Assembly (NCBI GenBank): GCA_000989525.1
Contig: LBON01000001.1
Location: 124,001 to 188,000 of the forward strand
Source: a candidate division TM6 bacterium GW2011_GWF2_32_72
GTDB lineage: Bacteria > Babelota > Babeliae > Babelales > GWF2-32-72
Reading direction: 5' to 3'
DNA length: 64,000 bases
The position numbers were made by a program, and so were the translations under genes. Position 1 is the first letter of the stretch, and each line of letters begins with the position of its first letter. The notes under the pieces are model-generated. The model was not told the origin of the DNA and did not search any database. It saw only the letters and a program-made list of their open reading frames with translations. Of the stretch, positions 9,063 through 18,099 are shown piece after piece.

Positions 9063-9736
9063 ATTTTTTCCAAATCGCCATTGTGAAGTTTAAAGACCAT
9101 GTCCATTTTTTCTGCAACATATTTGTCATGTGAACTAATTATAAGTCCCATTGACCATATATTTTTACATTCAAGAATAAAATCAACTAATTGTTTTGCG
9201 GTTTCTTCATCCAAACTTCCTGTTGGTTCGTCCGCTAGTAAAAATTTGGGTTGATTATAAAGGGCACGAAGAATTGCGACTCGTTGTTGTTGGCCACCAG
9301 AAAGTGAATTTGGTTTTTCTTCTGCTTTTGCGCTAAGATCAACCTTTTTAAGGAGTTCTAAGGCTTTTTGTCGACACTTTTTTTGTGGCTCGCCTGCAAT
9401 TAAACCTTTGAGCATGATATTTTCTAAAACAGAAAGCTCTCGAATTAGATGTGGTTGTTGAAAGACCAGGCCAATTTCTTGATTGTAAAAAACATCTCTA
9501 TGCTTTGATCTAATTGCATTTATATCCATAAGGTTGTAAAAAATATTTCCTGTTGTGGGTTTTTCAATACCAGAAAGTATGTGTAAAAATGTGGATTTTC
9601 CTGTTCCAGAAACACCAGTAATTGCATAACTTTTTGATTCATTAAACTCAATAGAGATATCATTTAAAACCTCTAGGTAATTTTTACCTTGCTTGAACGA
9701 TTTACAAATATTAACAGCGGCAAGTTTGTTATTCAT
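9059..9736 (-). CDS. lolD: ABC transporter ATPase, LolD-like
   Basis: 225 residues. Walker A is GVSGTGKST at 41-49, the Q-loop GLVFQQPHLI near 90-100, the signature LSGGQQQR near 144, and Walker B FLLADEPTGSLDE near 160. The architecture and short length match the LolD/MacB/FtsE group. LolD powers release of lipoproteins from the inner membrane with LolC/E. No permease gene is adjacent, so the partner must lie elsewhere and the LolD name is an inference. It overlaps murJ by four bases and follows alaS by 14. Confidence 0.75.
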   Translation of the reverse strand: MNNKLAAVNICKSFKQGKNYLEVLNDISIEFNESKSYAITGVSGTGKSTFLHILSGIEKPTTGNIFYNLMDINAIRSKHRDVFYNQEIGLVFQQPHLIRELSVLENIMLKGLIAGEPQKKCRQKALELLKKVDLSAKAEEKPNSLSGGQQQRVAILRALYNQPKFLLADEPTGSLDEETAKQLVDFILECKNIWSMGLIISSHDKYVAEKMDMVFKLHNGDLEKI

Positions 9737-9750
9737 GAAGTAGTCCCAGT

Positions 9751-12348
9751 TTAAAGAGTCTTAACTTTATTCTGGATCTTTTCTAGAATTTGTTTAGTGA
9801 TTATAGGTCCACCACCTTGTAAAACAAGATCTTTGCCCCCACCCCGTAAGCTTGCCTCTTCTCTTAACCATTCTGCAAAATTTTTCAAATTTATTTTGTT
9901 AATTAAAGATTTGTCGATTGCACAGTAAAAACTTGAAGCCTTGCCTGTATTACTAATTAGTAAGTAAAGACCAGCTTTTTTAGTATTTAATTCATTTGTT
10001 ATCTCTTTGAGTTCGTCATTGTCAAAAAGTTCAAGAAGCAATGCTAAAGTTGGAATGCTTGATGTGGTATTAACTTGTTCTGACCATGTATTTATGCTAT
10101 TTTTCCACATTTGTTTTTTTAGATTTTTAATTTGGTAATTTGCATCCCGGAGTTGTTCAGATTGTTTTTCAACTGTATGCAATACTTCATGTAATTGAAC
10201 CTTGAACATTTGCCCGAGCGCTTTAACGGTAGCAAAGTTTTCTTGGAACAACTCTAAAGCTTTTGAGCCAGTTATTGCAATAATTCGTCGAACGCCCGCT
10301 GAAAGGGATGTCATTTCTATAATTTTAAAGCAACCAATGTCACCAGTCTCTTCAACGTGTGATCCACCACAAAGTTCGGCTGAAAATCCTGGAACTTCAA
10401 CAACGCGAACACATTCTGGATTGTATTTATCACCAAAAAATGCAGTTACACCTCTATTTTGGGCAATTTTCAAAGTTGTTTCTTCTATGCATAGAGGGAT
10501 GTTTTCCATGATTTTTTGATTAACAAGAGTTTCAACTGCTTTAATTTGTTCGGCTGTTAGATTTTCATGATAGTTAAAATCGAACCTTAAATTGGCCGCT
10601 GTAACTTCAGAACCAGCTTGTTTTATTTGTTTGCCAAATAATTCAACTAATGCCGCTTGTAAAAGGTGAGTGGCTGTGTGATTTTTTTTAACTTGATTTT
10701 TAATATCTGTATCGACTGCTAAAACAATTGTATCGCCTACAGAAAATTTTACAGGAGCTGTAATTTTAATGGCGATTCCATTTTCAATATTTTTTAATTC
10801 TACTACTTCTGTTTTTTTGTCTTTAATTTTTGCCCAGCCTTTATCGCTTATTTGGCCGCCTTTTTCAACATAAAAGGGTGATTTGTCTGTAATAATAAAA
10901 ACTTCTTTGCCAGCTTCGATAGTTTTTACAGAGTTGCCATCTTGAAGAATAGCAATAACGTTTGCTTCTAATTCTTGATGTTCATCTCCGCAATATTCAG
11001 TTGAAATTGACTCTGTAAGATTGAATTCTGATGATTCCTTCATTTTTTTGCCAGAAAGAAGTCTTTGTTTTTCCATTTCTACTTCAAAGCCTGGCATATC
11101 GACTTTGTATCCATGTTCACCTGCTATTAATACAGTTAATTCAACAGGAAAACCGTATGTATCATAAAGTTTGAAAGCATCTTCACCTGTTAGAGTTTTG
11201 GTTTTTTGTGCATCTTGGAACATTTTTTCCAAAATAGCTTGGCCTCGAACAAGGTTTTCTGAGAATCTTTCAATTTCAAGTTTTAAAGTGCGTTCAATTA
11301 AGCTTTGATTTTCTTTTAGTTCTGGGTAAATATTGCCCATTTCGCCTATTAAATATCCAGCTAATCTGTGGAAAATTGGCTCATTTGAAAGTTTTTGTGA
11401 AAATAAAGCGGCTCTTCGAATAATTTTTCTAAGAACATAGCCTCGCCCTTCATTTGATGGTATTCCTCCATCTGCGATTGCAAAGGAAGTTGATCTGATA
11501 TGGTCTGCAAGTACATTGAAAGCTGTTTTTATTTCTGTTTTAGCAGTTGCATATTTGTGGCCAGTAAGTTCTTCGATGCCTTTCATGATAGGTTCAAAAA
11601 CATCTGTTTCAAAGACATTATCTTTGTTTTGCACAACAGAAGCAATTCGTTCAAAGCCCATGCCTGTATCTACACCCTTTTGTTTGAGCGGTGTTAACGA
11701 TCCATCGGAATTTTGATTAAATTGCATAAATACTAAGTTCCAGATTTCTAGGAAGCGGTCGCAGTCACATGCAGGGCCACATTTGGCAATGTCTTTGCAG
11801 CCGAATGCAGGGCCTCTATCAACGTGAATTTCTGTGCATGGTCCACAAGGTCCTGTATCACCCATTTGCCAAAAATTTTCTTTTTTGCCGAGTCTATAAA
11901 TTTTTTCTTTTGGAATACCGATTGTTTTATTCCATAATTCAAAGGCTTCATCATCTTCAAGATAAATTGAAATATAAAGATTTTCTTTTGGTAGTTTGAT
12001 GTCTTCTGTTAAAAAGTTCCATGCGTATTCTATGGCTTCTTTTTTAAAATAAGCTCCAAAAGAGAAGTTCCCCATCATTTCAAAGAAAGTAAGATGTCTT
12101 TTGGTAAACCCAACGTTTTCCAAATCGTTATGTTTGCCTCCAGCTCGTATACATTTTTGTATGGAGACAGCTTTATTGTAGCTTCTTTGTTCTTTGCCAA
12201 GGAAAAGGTCTTTGAATTGATTCATTCCCGCATTTGTAAATAATAAGGTTGGATCTTCTGCGGGTATTACCGGTGAACTTGCAACAAGCTTATGATCATG
12301 TTTTTTGAAAAACTCTATAAATTTATTTCGAATGATTGAGGATTTCAT
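9751..12348 (-). CDS. alaS: Alanyl-tRNA synthetase
   Basis: 865 residues, full length for the family. The class II catalytic domain begins with RNKFIEFFKKHDHKLV and includes FTNAGMNQFKD and RAGGKHNDLENVG. The editing domain carries NHTATHLL and the zinc-ligand CGGSHVEETG. A C-terminal C-Ala domain ends the protein with the glycine-rich LRGGGKDLVLQGGG. It charges tRNA-Ala and edits mischarged Ser and Gly. It lies in the minus-strand block between a secreted unknown and lolD-murJ. Motifs are intact. Confidence 0.97.
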   Translation of the reverse strand: MKSSIIRNKFIEFFKKHDHKLVASSPVIPAEDPTLLFTNAGMNQFKDLFLGKEQRSYNKAVSIQKCIRAGGKHNDLENVGFTKRHLTFFEMMGNFSFGAYFKKEAIEYAWNFLTEDIKLPKENLYISIYLEDDEAFELWNKTIGIPKEKIYRLGKKENFWQMGDTGPCGPCTEIHVDRGPAFGCKDIAKCGPACDCDRFLEIWNLVFMQFNQNSDGSLTPLKQKGVDTGMGFERIASVVQNKDNVFETDVFEPIMKGIEELTGHKYATAKTEIKTAFNVLADHIRSTSFAIADGGIPSNEGRGYVLRKIIRRAALFSQKLSNEPIFHRLAGYLIGEMGNIYPELKENQSLIERTLKLEIERFSENLVRGQAILEKMFQDAQKTKTLTGEDAFKLYDTYGFPVELTVLIAGEHGYKVDMPGFEVEMEKQRLLSGKKMKESSEFNLTESISTEYCGDEHQELEANVIAILQDGNSVKTIEAGKEVFIITDKSPFYVEKGGQISDKGWAKIKDKKTEVVELKNIENGIAIKITAPVKFSVGDTIVLAVDTDIKNQVKKNHTATHLLQAALVELFGKQIKQAGSEVTAANLRFDFNYHENLTAEQIKAVETLVNQKIMENIPLCIEETTLKIAQNRGVTAFFGDKYNPECVRVVEVPGFSAELCGGSHVEETGDIGCFKIIEMTSLSAGVRRIIAITGSKALELFQENFATVKALGQMFKVQLHEVLHTVEKQSEQLRDANYQIKNLKKQMWKNSINTWSEQVNTTSSIPTLALLLELFDNDELKEITNELNTKKAGLYLLISNTGKASSFYCAIDKSLINKINLKNFAEWLREEASLRGGGKDLVLQGGGPIITKQILEKIQNKVKTL

Positions 12349-12444
12349 TTTGAGTCCTATTTTTTTTAAAAAAACCTAAAGCAACTGATAATTTTATATT
12401 GTAGCATTTTTTTTTATTCAGGTGAATTAAGGCGTGTTCTCTAT

Positions 12445-13212
12445 TTAAAGATTAGAGATGTTTTGGTAAATATTAGGTTTTTGCAAAAATAGTTGGTGTA
12501 TTTTTTCTATGTTTAAGAGGCACCAAAGCGTAATTTTTTTTGCTTGATCTATTGTGACGCCTTTTAATCCAGCTTTTTCATTAAGTAAGTTTTCATATTT
12601 GTTCATAAAATGAGGGGATCCAATATGAATTAACCAAAAACAACCCAAAGTTTCTAGAATTTCCGGAAGATTAGTTTCAAAATAATCTTTTTTAATAAGG
12701 CAACCCAATGTTTTGAGTAATTGGTCTTTCCATTCAGAATCTATTCCTAGATGGGTTTCATTAGAGAATGATATTGTTGAAGGTGGGCTGAATTCTTCAT
12801 ACAAATATATTTTAAATATCTTATTAAATTTAAAAAAACCTTTAAATAGAACATTTTCTAAAAATAGTATTGTAAAAGATGTTAAAATTAGTAAAGAATG
12901 TCTTAGTTCTTCTTCAGACTGGCTTTTAATAGTATAAATTTGAAATTTATGTAGTAATGACCGAATTGAATAAATCTTTTTTGAACCGTTTTTTAACGAT
13001 AATAAATACGATATATCTAAATTTTCCGCTTCTGACTTTGCTTTTAATATTTCTTCTTTAGTATTGAATGGTAGATTACAATTTGGGTCACGCTTACTTA
13101 GGTTTTCCAGCATTTCCCAGTAAATAAAGCCCGTCCCAGCCTGCCTTTTTGGTATTGTGTTTATTGTTGAATAAAACATTTGAAGACAAAAAATGCAAAA
13201 GAGTTTTTTCAT
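12445..13212 (-). CDS. Secreted protein of unknown function
   Basis: 255 residues, unrecognised. The N-terminus MKKLFCIFCLQMFYSTINTI is a signal peptide with a short positively charged start and hydrophobic core. The rest is predicted mainly alpha-helical, with two strongly hydrophobic stretches (LLILTSFTILFLENVLF and LGCFWLIHIGSPHF). It lies 20 bases after the neighbouring secreted unknown and 96 bases before alaS on the same strand, so the two unknowns are probably co-transcribed. No enzymatic motif seen. Confidence 0.75.
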   Translation of the reverse strand: MKKLFCIFCLQMFYSTINTIPKRQAGTGFIYWEMLENLSKRDPNCNLPFNTKEEILKAKSEAENLDISYLLSLKNGSKKIYSIRSLLHKFQIYTIKSQSEEELRHSLLILTSFTILFLENVLFKGFFKFNKIFKIYLYEEFSPPSTISFSNETHLGIDSEWKDQLLKTLGCLIKKDYFETNLPEILETLGCFWLIHIGSPHFMNKYENLLNEKAGLKGVTIDQAKKITLWCLLNIEKIHQLFLQKPNIYQNISNL

Positions 13213-13232
13213 TATACCCCACTAGTTAAGAA

Positions 13233-14534
13233 TTAATTATATAACCCCTTTTGCGTTATAAGTTTTTTAATTTGATCGCGACAAATTTCGAATAATTGTA
13301 AATTTTTCTTGCTAGCATTGTAAATAAATTGTTTGTTTTTTGGCAGTCGTTTGAGGCTCAGCGCAGGTAAAATATGTATTTTTTCTAGGTCCAAAAGCCC
13401 TTCAAGTTCATTATTATAAATTTTATTTCTGCAAATTTTATACATTATTTCAAAAATTTCTATGTTTTTATATTTTCTAAAAATAGTTAAAAATGGTTCA
13501 GTATTTTGATTTATAATACATTCTATGATTTCATCATTTATTAAGTTTTTTTGAATCATATCAGCTATAGTTTTAACTTCTTGACAGTTACTTTCTTCTA
13601 GTTTTGTTATAAGCGATGCAAATTCGTTTTTTTGATTATTAAATTTTTTTAGTGTTTCTATAACTTCGTCACGGAGTAACCAATTTTGCATTTTTTCAGT
13701 TGAGTATAGGGTTTCACTTTTTGCCCATTTGAATACTGTAATTTTTTCTTTTTGCGACAAAAATGATGTTTGTTTGTGTGTGTTGGTAAGGTAATTTGAG
13801 AATATATATATTATTTGTTGTGTGCACCATTCTAATTTTTCTTTAAGAGATGGGTTTTCTGCCTTGTTAAATAGACATAAATCATTAAAAAATAATATTA
13901 TTGTTTCAATTTGTGATTCAATGATTTTGTTTTCTTCATCTTCAGGTACTGCAAGATGTTTTTGTAAAATATAAAAGTTGTAAAAAAGCTTTTCTAGCCA
14001 TAATTGTTTGATAAGTTCATGTAAAAAATAACTTGGTGTTTGATCTTCTATTTCCGTTCCTAAATAGTCGGGTTCGTGTAGTGAAATTGTTTTTGTTTTT
14101 AATTGCCTTTCTAGTGAAAGTATGAGCTCTGGTTCTATTGCGAGCGGATTTTTTTGAAAGGCTTTGGCAAAAAAATAAGATTCTTCCCAAAAAGTATCGT
14201 ATGTTATTTTTACTATCTGTAGAGTTAATATGGAAAGTATTTGTGTGATGCTGTGTATTGTTGTGGTTTGATCCATAAGCGCTTTTGTATCGTTAGAATC
14301 TAGTTTTTTTAGACTATCAAAAAGTTTTTGTTTTAAGAGGTGGATATACTGAAGTGTTAAAGTAGTTTCTTTTTTGTTAATGAATTCATTTTCTAATAAA
14401 ATTTCTACTTCGTTTAATATTGTTGTTTGTTCTTCTCTAGATCGATGGTTTGTTTGTAGTTCTATTGAATTGCTGTAAAAAGATGGATAAATATTTGTTG
14501 TGATGATTAGTGTTATTAAGTAAATTTTTTTCAT
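13233..14534 (-). CDS. Secreted, helical protein of unknown function
   Basis: 433 residues, unrecognised. A signal peptide (MKKIYLITLIITTNIYPSFY) is followed by a long, mostly helical, lysine/glutamate-rich protein with no clear motif. Helix-rich stretches such as LEESNCQEVKTIADMIQKNL suggest an all-alpha repeat fold, but no periodic repeat is clear by eye. The start codon overlaps the stop of the HIT gene by four bases (ATGA), indicating translational coupling. It is followed by another secreted unknown. Confidence 0.75.
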   Translation of the reverse strand: MKKIYLITLIITTNIYPSFYSNSIELQTNHRSREEQTTILNEVEILLENEFINKKETTLTLQYIHLLKQKLFDSLKKLDSNDTKALMDQTTTIHSITQILSILTLQIVKITYDTFWEESYFFAKAFQKNPLAIEPELILSLERQLKTKTISLHEPDYLGTEIEDQTPSYFLHELIKQLWLEKLFYNFYILQKHLAVPEDEENKIIESQIETIILFFNDLCLFNKAENPSLKEKLEWCTQQIIYIFSNYLTNTHKQTSFLSQKEKITVFKWAKSETLYSTEKMQNWLLRDEVIETLKKFNNQKNEFASLITKLEESNCQEVKTIADMIQKNLINDEIIECIINQNTEPFLTIFRKYKNIEIFEIMYKICRNKIYNNELEGLLDLEKIHILPALSLKRLPKNKQFIYNASKKNLQLFEICRDQIKKLITQKGLYN

Positions 14535-15037
14535 AAGATTTCAAATGCTGTTTTTAGTTTGTCATAAATAGAAAATAGATCGGCCGAGAGTGGCTTTGTG
14601 TCTGTGCTTACTGGTAGAAAGTTTGTGTCCCCTTCCCATCTTGGAAGAACATGGAAGTGAAGATGATTTGGAATGCTGCCGCCAGAGACTTTACCTAAAT
14701 TTAGTCCAACATTAATTCCTTCTGCGTTCATTTCTTTTTTTAATATTTCGATGCATTTTGAAATTTCATCCATAATTTTGTGTTGAGTTTCAGAAGATAG
14801 GTCATTTAAATTTGCGGTGTGTTGGCAGGGAATAATAAGGAGATGTCCTGGGTTATAGGGAAATTTATTTATGGCGACATAAAAGCCTTCATTTCTTGCA
14901 AGGATCATGTTTTCTTTATCATTATCGTCTTTTATTTGTTGGCAAAAGACACATTCTTCGGCAGATTTTTTTGTAGACTTATTTTTTGAAACGTCTTTTG
15001 TATAGATACCACGCCATGGTGCGTATAATAATTTCAT
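14531..15037 (-). CDS. HIT family hydrolase / Ap4A phosphorylase-like
   Basis: 168 residues from the chosen start. The histidine triad is HLHFHVLPRW, with catalytic His in H-x-H-x-H. The N-terminal MKLLYAPWRGIY and the CVFCQ pair match the HIT subgroup with a zinc site near the N-terminus (AP-4-A phosphorylase type). Such enzymes cleave dinucleoside polyphosphates or AMP conjugates. The frame is open to 15088, but the ATG at 15037 has AAAAAGGAAC upstream and gives the family's usual N-terminus. It heads the minus-strand block running to 7044. Confidence 0.88.
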   Translation of the reverse strand: MKLLYAPWRGIYTKDVSKNKSTKKSAEECVFCQQIKDDNDKENMILARNEGFYVAINKFPYNPGHLLIIPCQHTANLNDLSSETQHKIMDEISKCIEILKKEMNAEGINVGLNLGKVSGGSIPNHLHFHVLPRWEGDTNFLPVSTDTKPLSADLFSIYDKLKTAFEIL

Positions 15038-15208
15038 GTAATTGTTCCTTTTTTTAAAAAGATTTTCAATATTTGCGAATTGTAGCATATGATCTCTGTT
15101 TTTGTTAATAATTTTTAAAAAAAATTGGGACTTTATATTGTTAATGTTGTTTTTGCTTTAAATTAATGTTGTTTGTAAGCGAAAAGATAAAAAATATCGA
15201 GGTGAAAA

Positions 15209-15355
15209 GTGACAGCATTCGAACATCAAATAGTTGGATTTATTGTTTTTATTTTTATTTGGATATTCTTTATAAAACGACATTTTTATACAAAAGAAAA
15301 TATGCGTGATGCACAAAACGAATTTAATAAGTTTTTCTTCAAAAAATTTCGTTAA
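15209..15355 (+). CDS. 48-residue single-pass membrane peptide
   Basis: A short frame beginning at GTG 15209 after GAGGTG (15199-15204) and ending with TAA at 15353. It encodes a short polar start (MTAFEHQ), one hydrophobic segment (IVGFIVFIFIWIFFI) and a basic, aromatic tail (KRHFYTKENMRDAQ then NKFFFKKFR). The good ribosome site, one clean membrane helix and charge pattern support a real gene. It stands alone between the divergent HIT gene and a structured intergenic stretch. Function unknown. Confidence 0.5.
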   Translation: MTAFEHQIVGFIVFIFIWIFFIKRHFYTKENMRDAQNEFNKFFFKKFR

Positions 15356-15742
15356 TTATTTTATTTAGTAAAGTTAAAATTTTAGAATTTAGATAAAAAA
15401 TTATAAGCGCCACTCAGTTTTTGCTGCGTATCGCTTATAGTTTTAAGGCTTTTCTGGTGTTTTATTTGATTAATTAGTTTATGTTTGTTTTAAAAAGACT
15501 TTATGTCAGGGCATTTTGTTTGATCTGCAGATGTGTTTGGAAAAAAAGTTTCAAAATAAATTTGACATTAATTCAATTTCGTTAAAAGATATAGTTAAAC
15601 AAAAAGGTTTACTTTGTTGATAAGTTCCAGATTAAAAAATCTGGACGAATTTTTTTATAAAGTTTTAATTATTCAATTTAGTGGTTGCTTGATAAAAAAT
15701 GTGTGATAGCAAGATTATGTTTAACAGATTGAGGAGTTATAG
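15356..15742. other. Intergenic stretch with two hairpins
   Basis: 387 bases without a credible frame. TATAAGCG (15402-15409) pairs with CGCTTATA (15432-15439) around a loop that itself holds CAG/CTG. A second hairpin with a T run lies at 15626-15656 (separate entry). Between them is AT-rich sequence. A small RNA, or the leader of the downstream glycan operon, could lie here; nothing proves it. Confidence 0.4.
15626..15656 (+). terminator. Terminator-like hairpin upstream of the glycan operon
   Basis: TCCAGATT (15626-15633), loop AAAA, AATCTGGA (15638-15645), then CGAA and seven T. It sits about 85 bases before the two-domain dehydrogenase gene, so it could end an upstream transcript or act as an attenuator. 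Confidence 0.55.
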
Positions 15743-17917
15743 ATGAGACAAGTTTTCTTAGATAAGGGGCTTACATCTGTAAAGGAGGTTTGTGAACCAG
15801 CATTGAATGACAATTCTGTTTTGGTTTCGGTTCATTATTCTTTTGTTAGTTCTGGTTCAGAATTAACAACTATCTCTGCATCTGGAAAAAATTTTATATC
15901 AGATGTTCCTCAAAAAATTAAAAGTGTTATGGAATCCATCTCTTTGGGTGGATCGTTTCGCACAAAAAGTGTAATAAAAAATAAACTTGCTGATGAACTA
16001 AGTGTAATTGGCTATTCCTGTTCTGGTTGCGTAATTGCCGTGGGAAAAAAGGTAAAAAAGTTTAGGCCTGGCGATTATGTTGCTTGTGCAGGAGCCGGTT
16101 TTGCAAATCATGCAGATATTGTTTGTGTTCCAGAAAATTTGGTAGTTAGAGTTGCTTTGCAGGAAAATTTAAGAGCTGCAAGTTTGACAACTCTTGGAAC
16201 CATTGCGTTACATGGAATTAGAAGAGCAAGAGTAGAATTGGGTGAAGTGGTCGCTGTTGTTGGTTTAGGCTTGATTGGTCAATTGACTGTTCAACTGGCT
16301 AAACTTTCTGGTTGTAAAGTTATTGGAATTGATATTGATGATGCACGAACAGCTCTTGCTAAAGAAATGGGTGCTGATGTTGTTTATAATGCTTTGACTG
16401 ACGATGTTGAAAAAGATATTAGTTTTTTAACACATCGTTATGGTGTTGATTGCACAGTGATAACGGCTGCATCATTAGGTGAAATTGTTATTCAACAGGC
16501 TGTGGAAATTACCAGAAAAAAAGGGCGTGTTGTTGTAGTTGGCGATGTTGATTTGAAGTTTGATCGCAATCCTTTTTATCAAAAAGAAATAGATTTTCTT
16601 GTTTCGTTTTCTTATGGTCCCGGTCGATATGATAAAGAATATGAACAAGGTAACAAAGATTATCCATATGCTTTTGTTCGTTGGACAGAAAACAGGAACA
16701 TGCAGGCTTTTGTTAATTTGATAGAAGCTGGTTCTTTAAACTTAGAACATATTGTTTCTGATGAAATTTCTGTTGATAGAGTTTGTGATGCATATGAACT
16801 TTTGAAAAACAAAAAAAGATTAGGACTCATTTTGAGTTTCTTACCTAAAGACGACAATCAATTTTTGCCTGCAAGAACAAATGAAACTTTAGATTTGGCT
16901 GATTTTAAATTTGTTCCAGCGATAAAAGATAAAAACATTCGGTTGGGTGTTATTGGTGCGGGTGGATCTGAGAAAATAGATTTGCTTTCAATAATGTCCA
17001 AAGTGGGAAATTTAAAGATTGATGCAATTGTTGATACAGATGTTGCCAGATCTTTGAATACTTGTAAGTTCTTCGGTGCAAAAAAATGTTTTATTCAAGA
17101 AGATGCGTTATTTGAAGAAGATAATGTTGATGCAGTCTTAATTGCATCTGAACATAAATTTCATTGTGATCAGGCTATTAAAGCTTTAAGTAAAGGTAAG
17201 GCTGTTTATTTAGAAAAACCAATGGTTACCGATTTTGAACAGTTTGATAGATTGACCGCTTTTTTGGCAAAAAATCCAGGTGTTTCATTTTGTGTAGGTT
17301 ATAGCAGATCTTTTGCTCCATTCATTCAAAAAATAAAAAAGGCTGTTGAGGGGCGTCGAACACCATTGATTGCTTCTTACCGAGTTAATTCAGGTTTAAC
17401 AAATGAAGAATGTTGGGCTCAGGCAGAAAAGGGTGCTGGTAAAATTATTGGAGAAGCTTGTCATTTTATAGATTTGTTTTGTTTTTTAACAGATTCAGAA
17501 CCGGTTGCTGTTTCTGTTGAGTCTTTAAAACCATCTGGAGATGATTTGTTTCCAACAGATAATTATTCTGCGCAGATAAGTTTTGCGGATGGTTCAATTT
17601 GTACATTAATTTTTACATCTCTTGGTCATAAGAGTATGGGTGAAGAACGTTTAGAATTGTTTTTTGATTCTAAATCGATTGTAATGGAAGATTATAAATC
17701 GCTTCAGGGGTTTGGTTTACCACGGTTTTTTAATGAGATTGCCAAAGAGCCAGATAAGGGTCATGAAGAGCTTGTGAAACGTTTTTTCAAAGGATTAAAA
17801 GCCAGTCGTTTTGTTTCTCCAATTGGGGTGCATCGTTTAAATAAAGTTGCAAAATTAACTTTAGTTATTGATAGTTTGGCTTGCCGTGGTGGTGGGTCAA
17901 AGGAGTTTAATTTATAA
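15743..17917 (+). CDS. Two-domain oxidoreductase: MDR dehydrogenase fused to Gfo/Idh/MocA
   Basis: 724 residues. Residues 1 to about 365 are a zinc-type medium-chain dehydrogenase/reductase, with the Rossmann motif VAVVGLGLIGQLTVQLAKL and AGAGFANHADIVCVPENLVV. Residues from about 395 form a Gfo/Idh/MocA domain: a second Rossmann motif LGVIGAGGSEKIDLL, then VYLEKPMVTDFEQ carrying the EKP signature, and GEACHFIDLFCFL. Such bi-domain oxidoreductases occur in bacterial surface-polysaccharide loci and probably act on nucleotide sugars or sugar units. It opens the glycan cluster, about 180 bases before manC. Substrate unknown. Confidence 0.85.
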   Translation: MRQVFLDKGLTSVKEVCEPALNDNSVLVSVHYSFVSSGSELTTISASGKNFISDVPQKIKSVMESISLGGSFRTKSVIKNKLADELSVIGYSCSGCVIAVGKKVKKFRPGDYVACAGAGFANHADIVCVPENLVVRVALQENLRAASLTTLGTIALHGIRRARVELGEVVAVVGLGLIGQLTVQLAKLSGCKVIGIDIDDARTALAKEMGADVVYNALTDDVEKDISFLTHRYGVDCTVITAASLGEIVIQQAVEITRKKGRVVVVGDVDLKFDRNPFYQKEIDFLVSFSYGPGRYDKEYEQGNKDYPYAFVRWTENRNMQAFVNLIEAGSLNLEHIVSDEISVDRVCDAYELLKNKKRLGLILSFLPKDDNQFLPARTNETLDLADFKFVPAIKDKNIRLGVIGAGGSEKIDLLSIMSKVGNLKIDAIVDTDVARSLNTCKFFGAKKCFIQEDALFEEDNVDAVLIASEHKFHCDQAIKALSKGKAVYLEKPMVTDFEQFDRLTAFLAKNPGVSFCVGYSRSFAPFIQKIKKAVEGRRTPLIASYRVNSGLTNEECWAQAEKGAGKIIGEACHFIDLFCFLTDSEPVAVSVESLKPSGDDLFPTDNYSAQISFADGSICTLIFTSLGHKSMGEERLELFFDSKSIVMEDYKSLQGFGLPRFFNEIAKEPDKGHEELVKRFFKGLKASRFVSPIGVHRLNKVAKLTLVIDSLACRGGGSKEFNL

Positions 17918-18099
17918 TTTTTTCACTAAATTGTTTTATTAAACATTGAAACTAGATTTTGCAAAATATAAAAAACAAAAATGTAATATATCACATTACT
18001 AATTAATTTTTTTACAAATTAAGTTTTGGTTTTGTTTAAGCAAAATTTTAAACAGTGTTAAATAAATTAATTTATTTAGATTTACAAGGAAGGGTTACT

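Noticed and set aside
11748-11960. Frames overlapping alaS in other phases
   Set aside because: alaS is complete and conserved across this stretch; these are shadows.
15038-15088. Longer N-terminus for the HIT protein
   Set aside because: The extension removes the normal N-terminal LYAPWR position and lacks a ribosome site; the ATG at 15037 has AAAAAGGAAC.
15620-15640. Similarity of ATAAGTTCCAGATTAAAA to the flank of repeat copy 3 (about 56094)
   Set aside because: Seventeen of 18 bases in AT-rich sequence is near what chance gives in 64 kb, and there is no shared core or inverted end. Kept only as a terminator.
17980-18000. GTAAT/ATTAC palindrome before manC
   Set aside because: Only five bases per arm in very AT-rich sequence; could arise by chance and has no second copy noticed.
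18055-18099. Longer N-terminus for manC
   Set aside because: The extension has no ribosome site, while the ATG at 18100 has AAGGAAGGG and gives the family's standard start.
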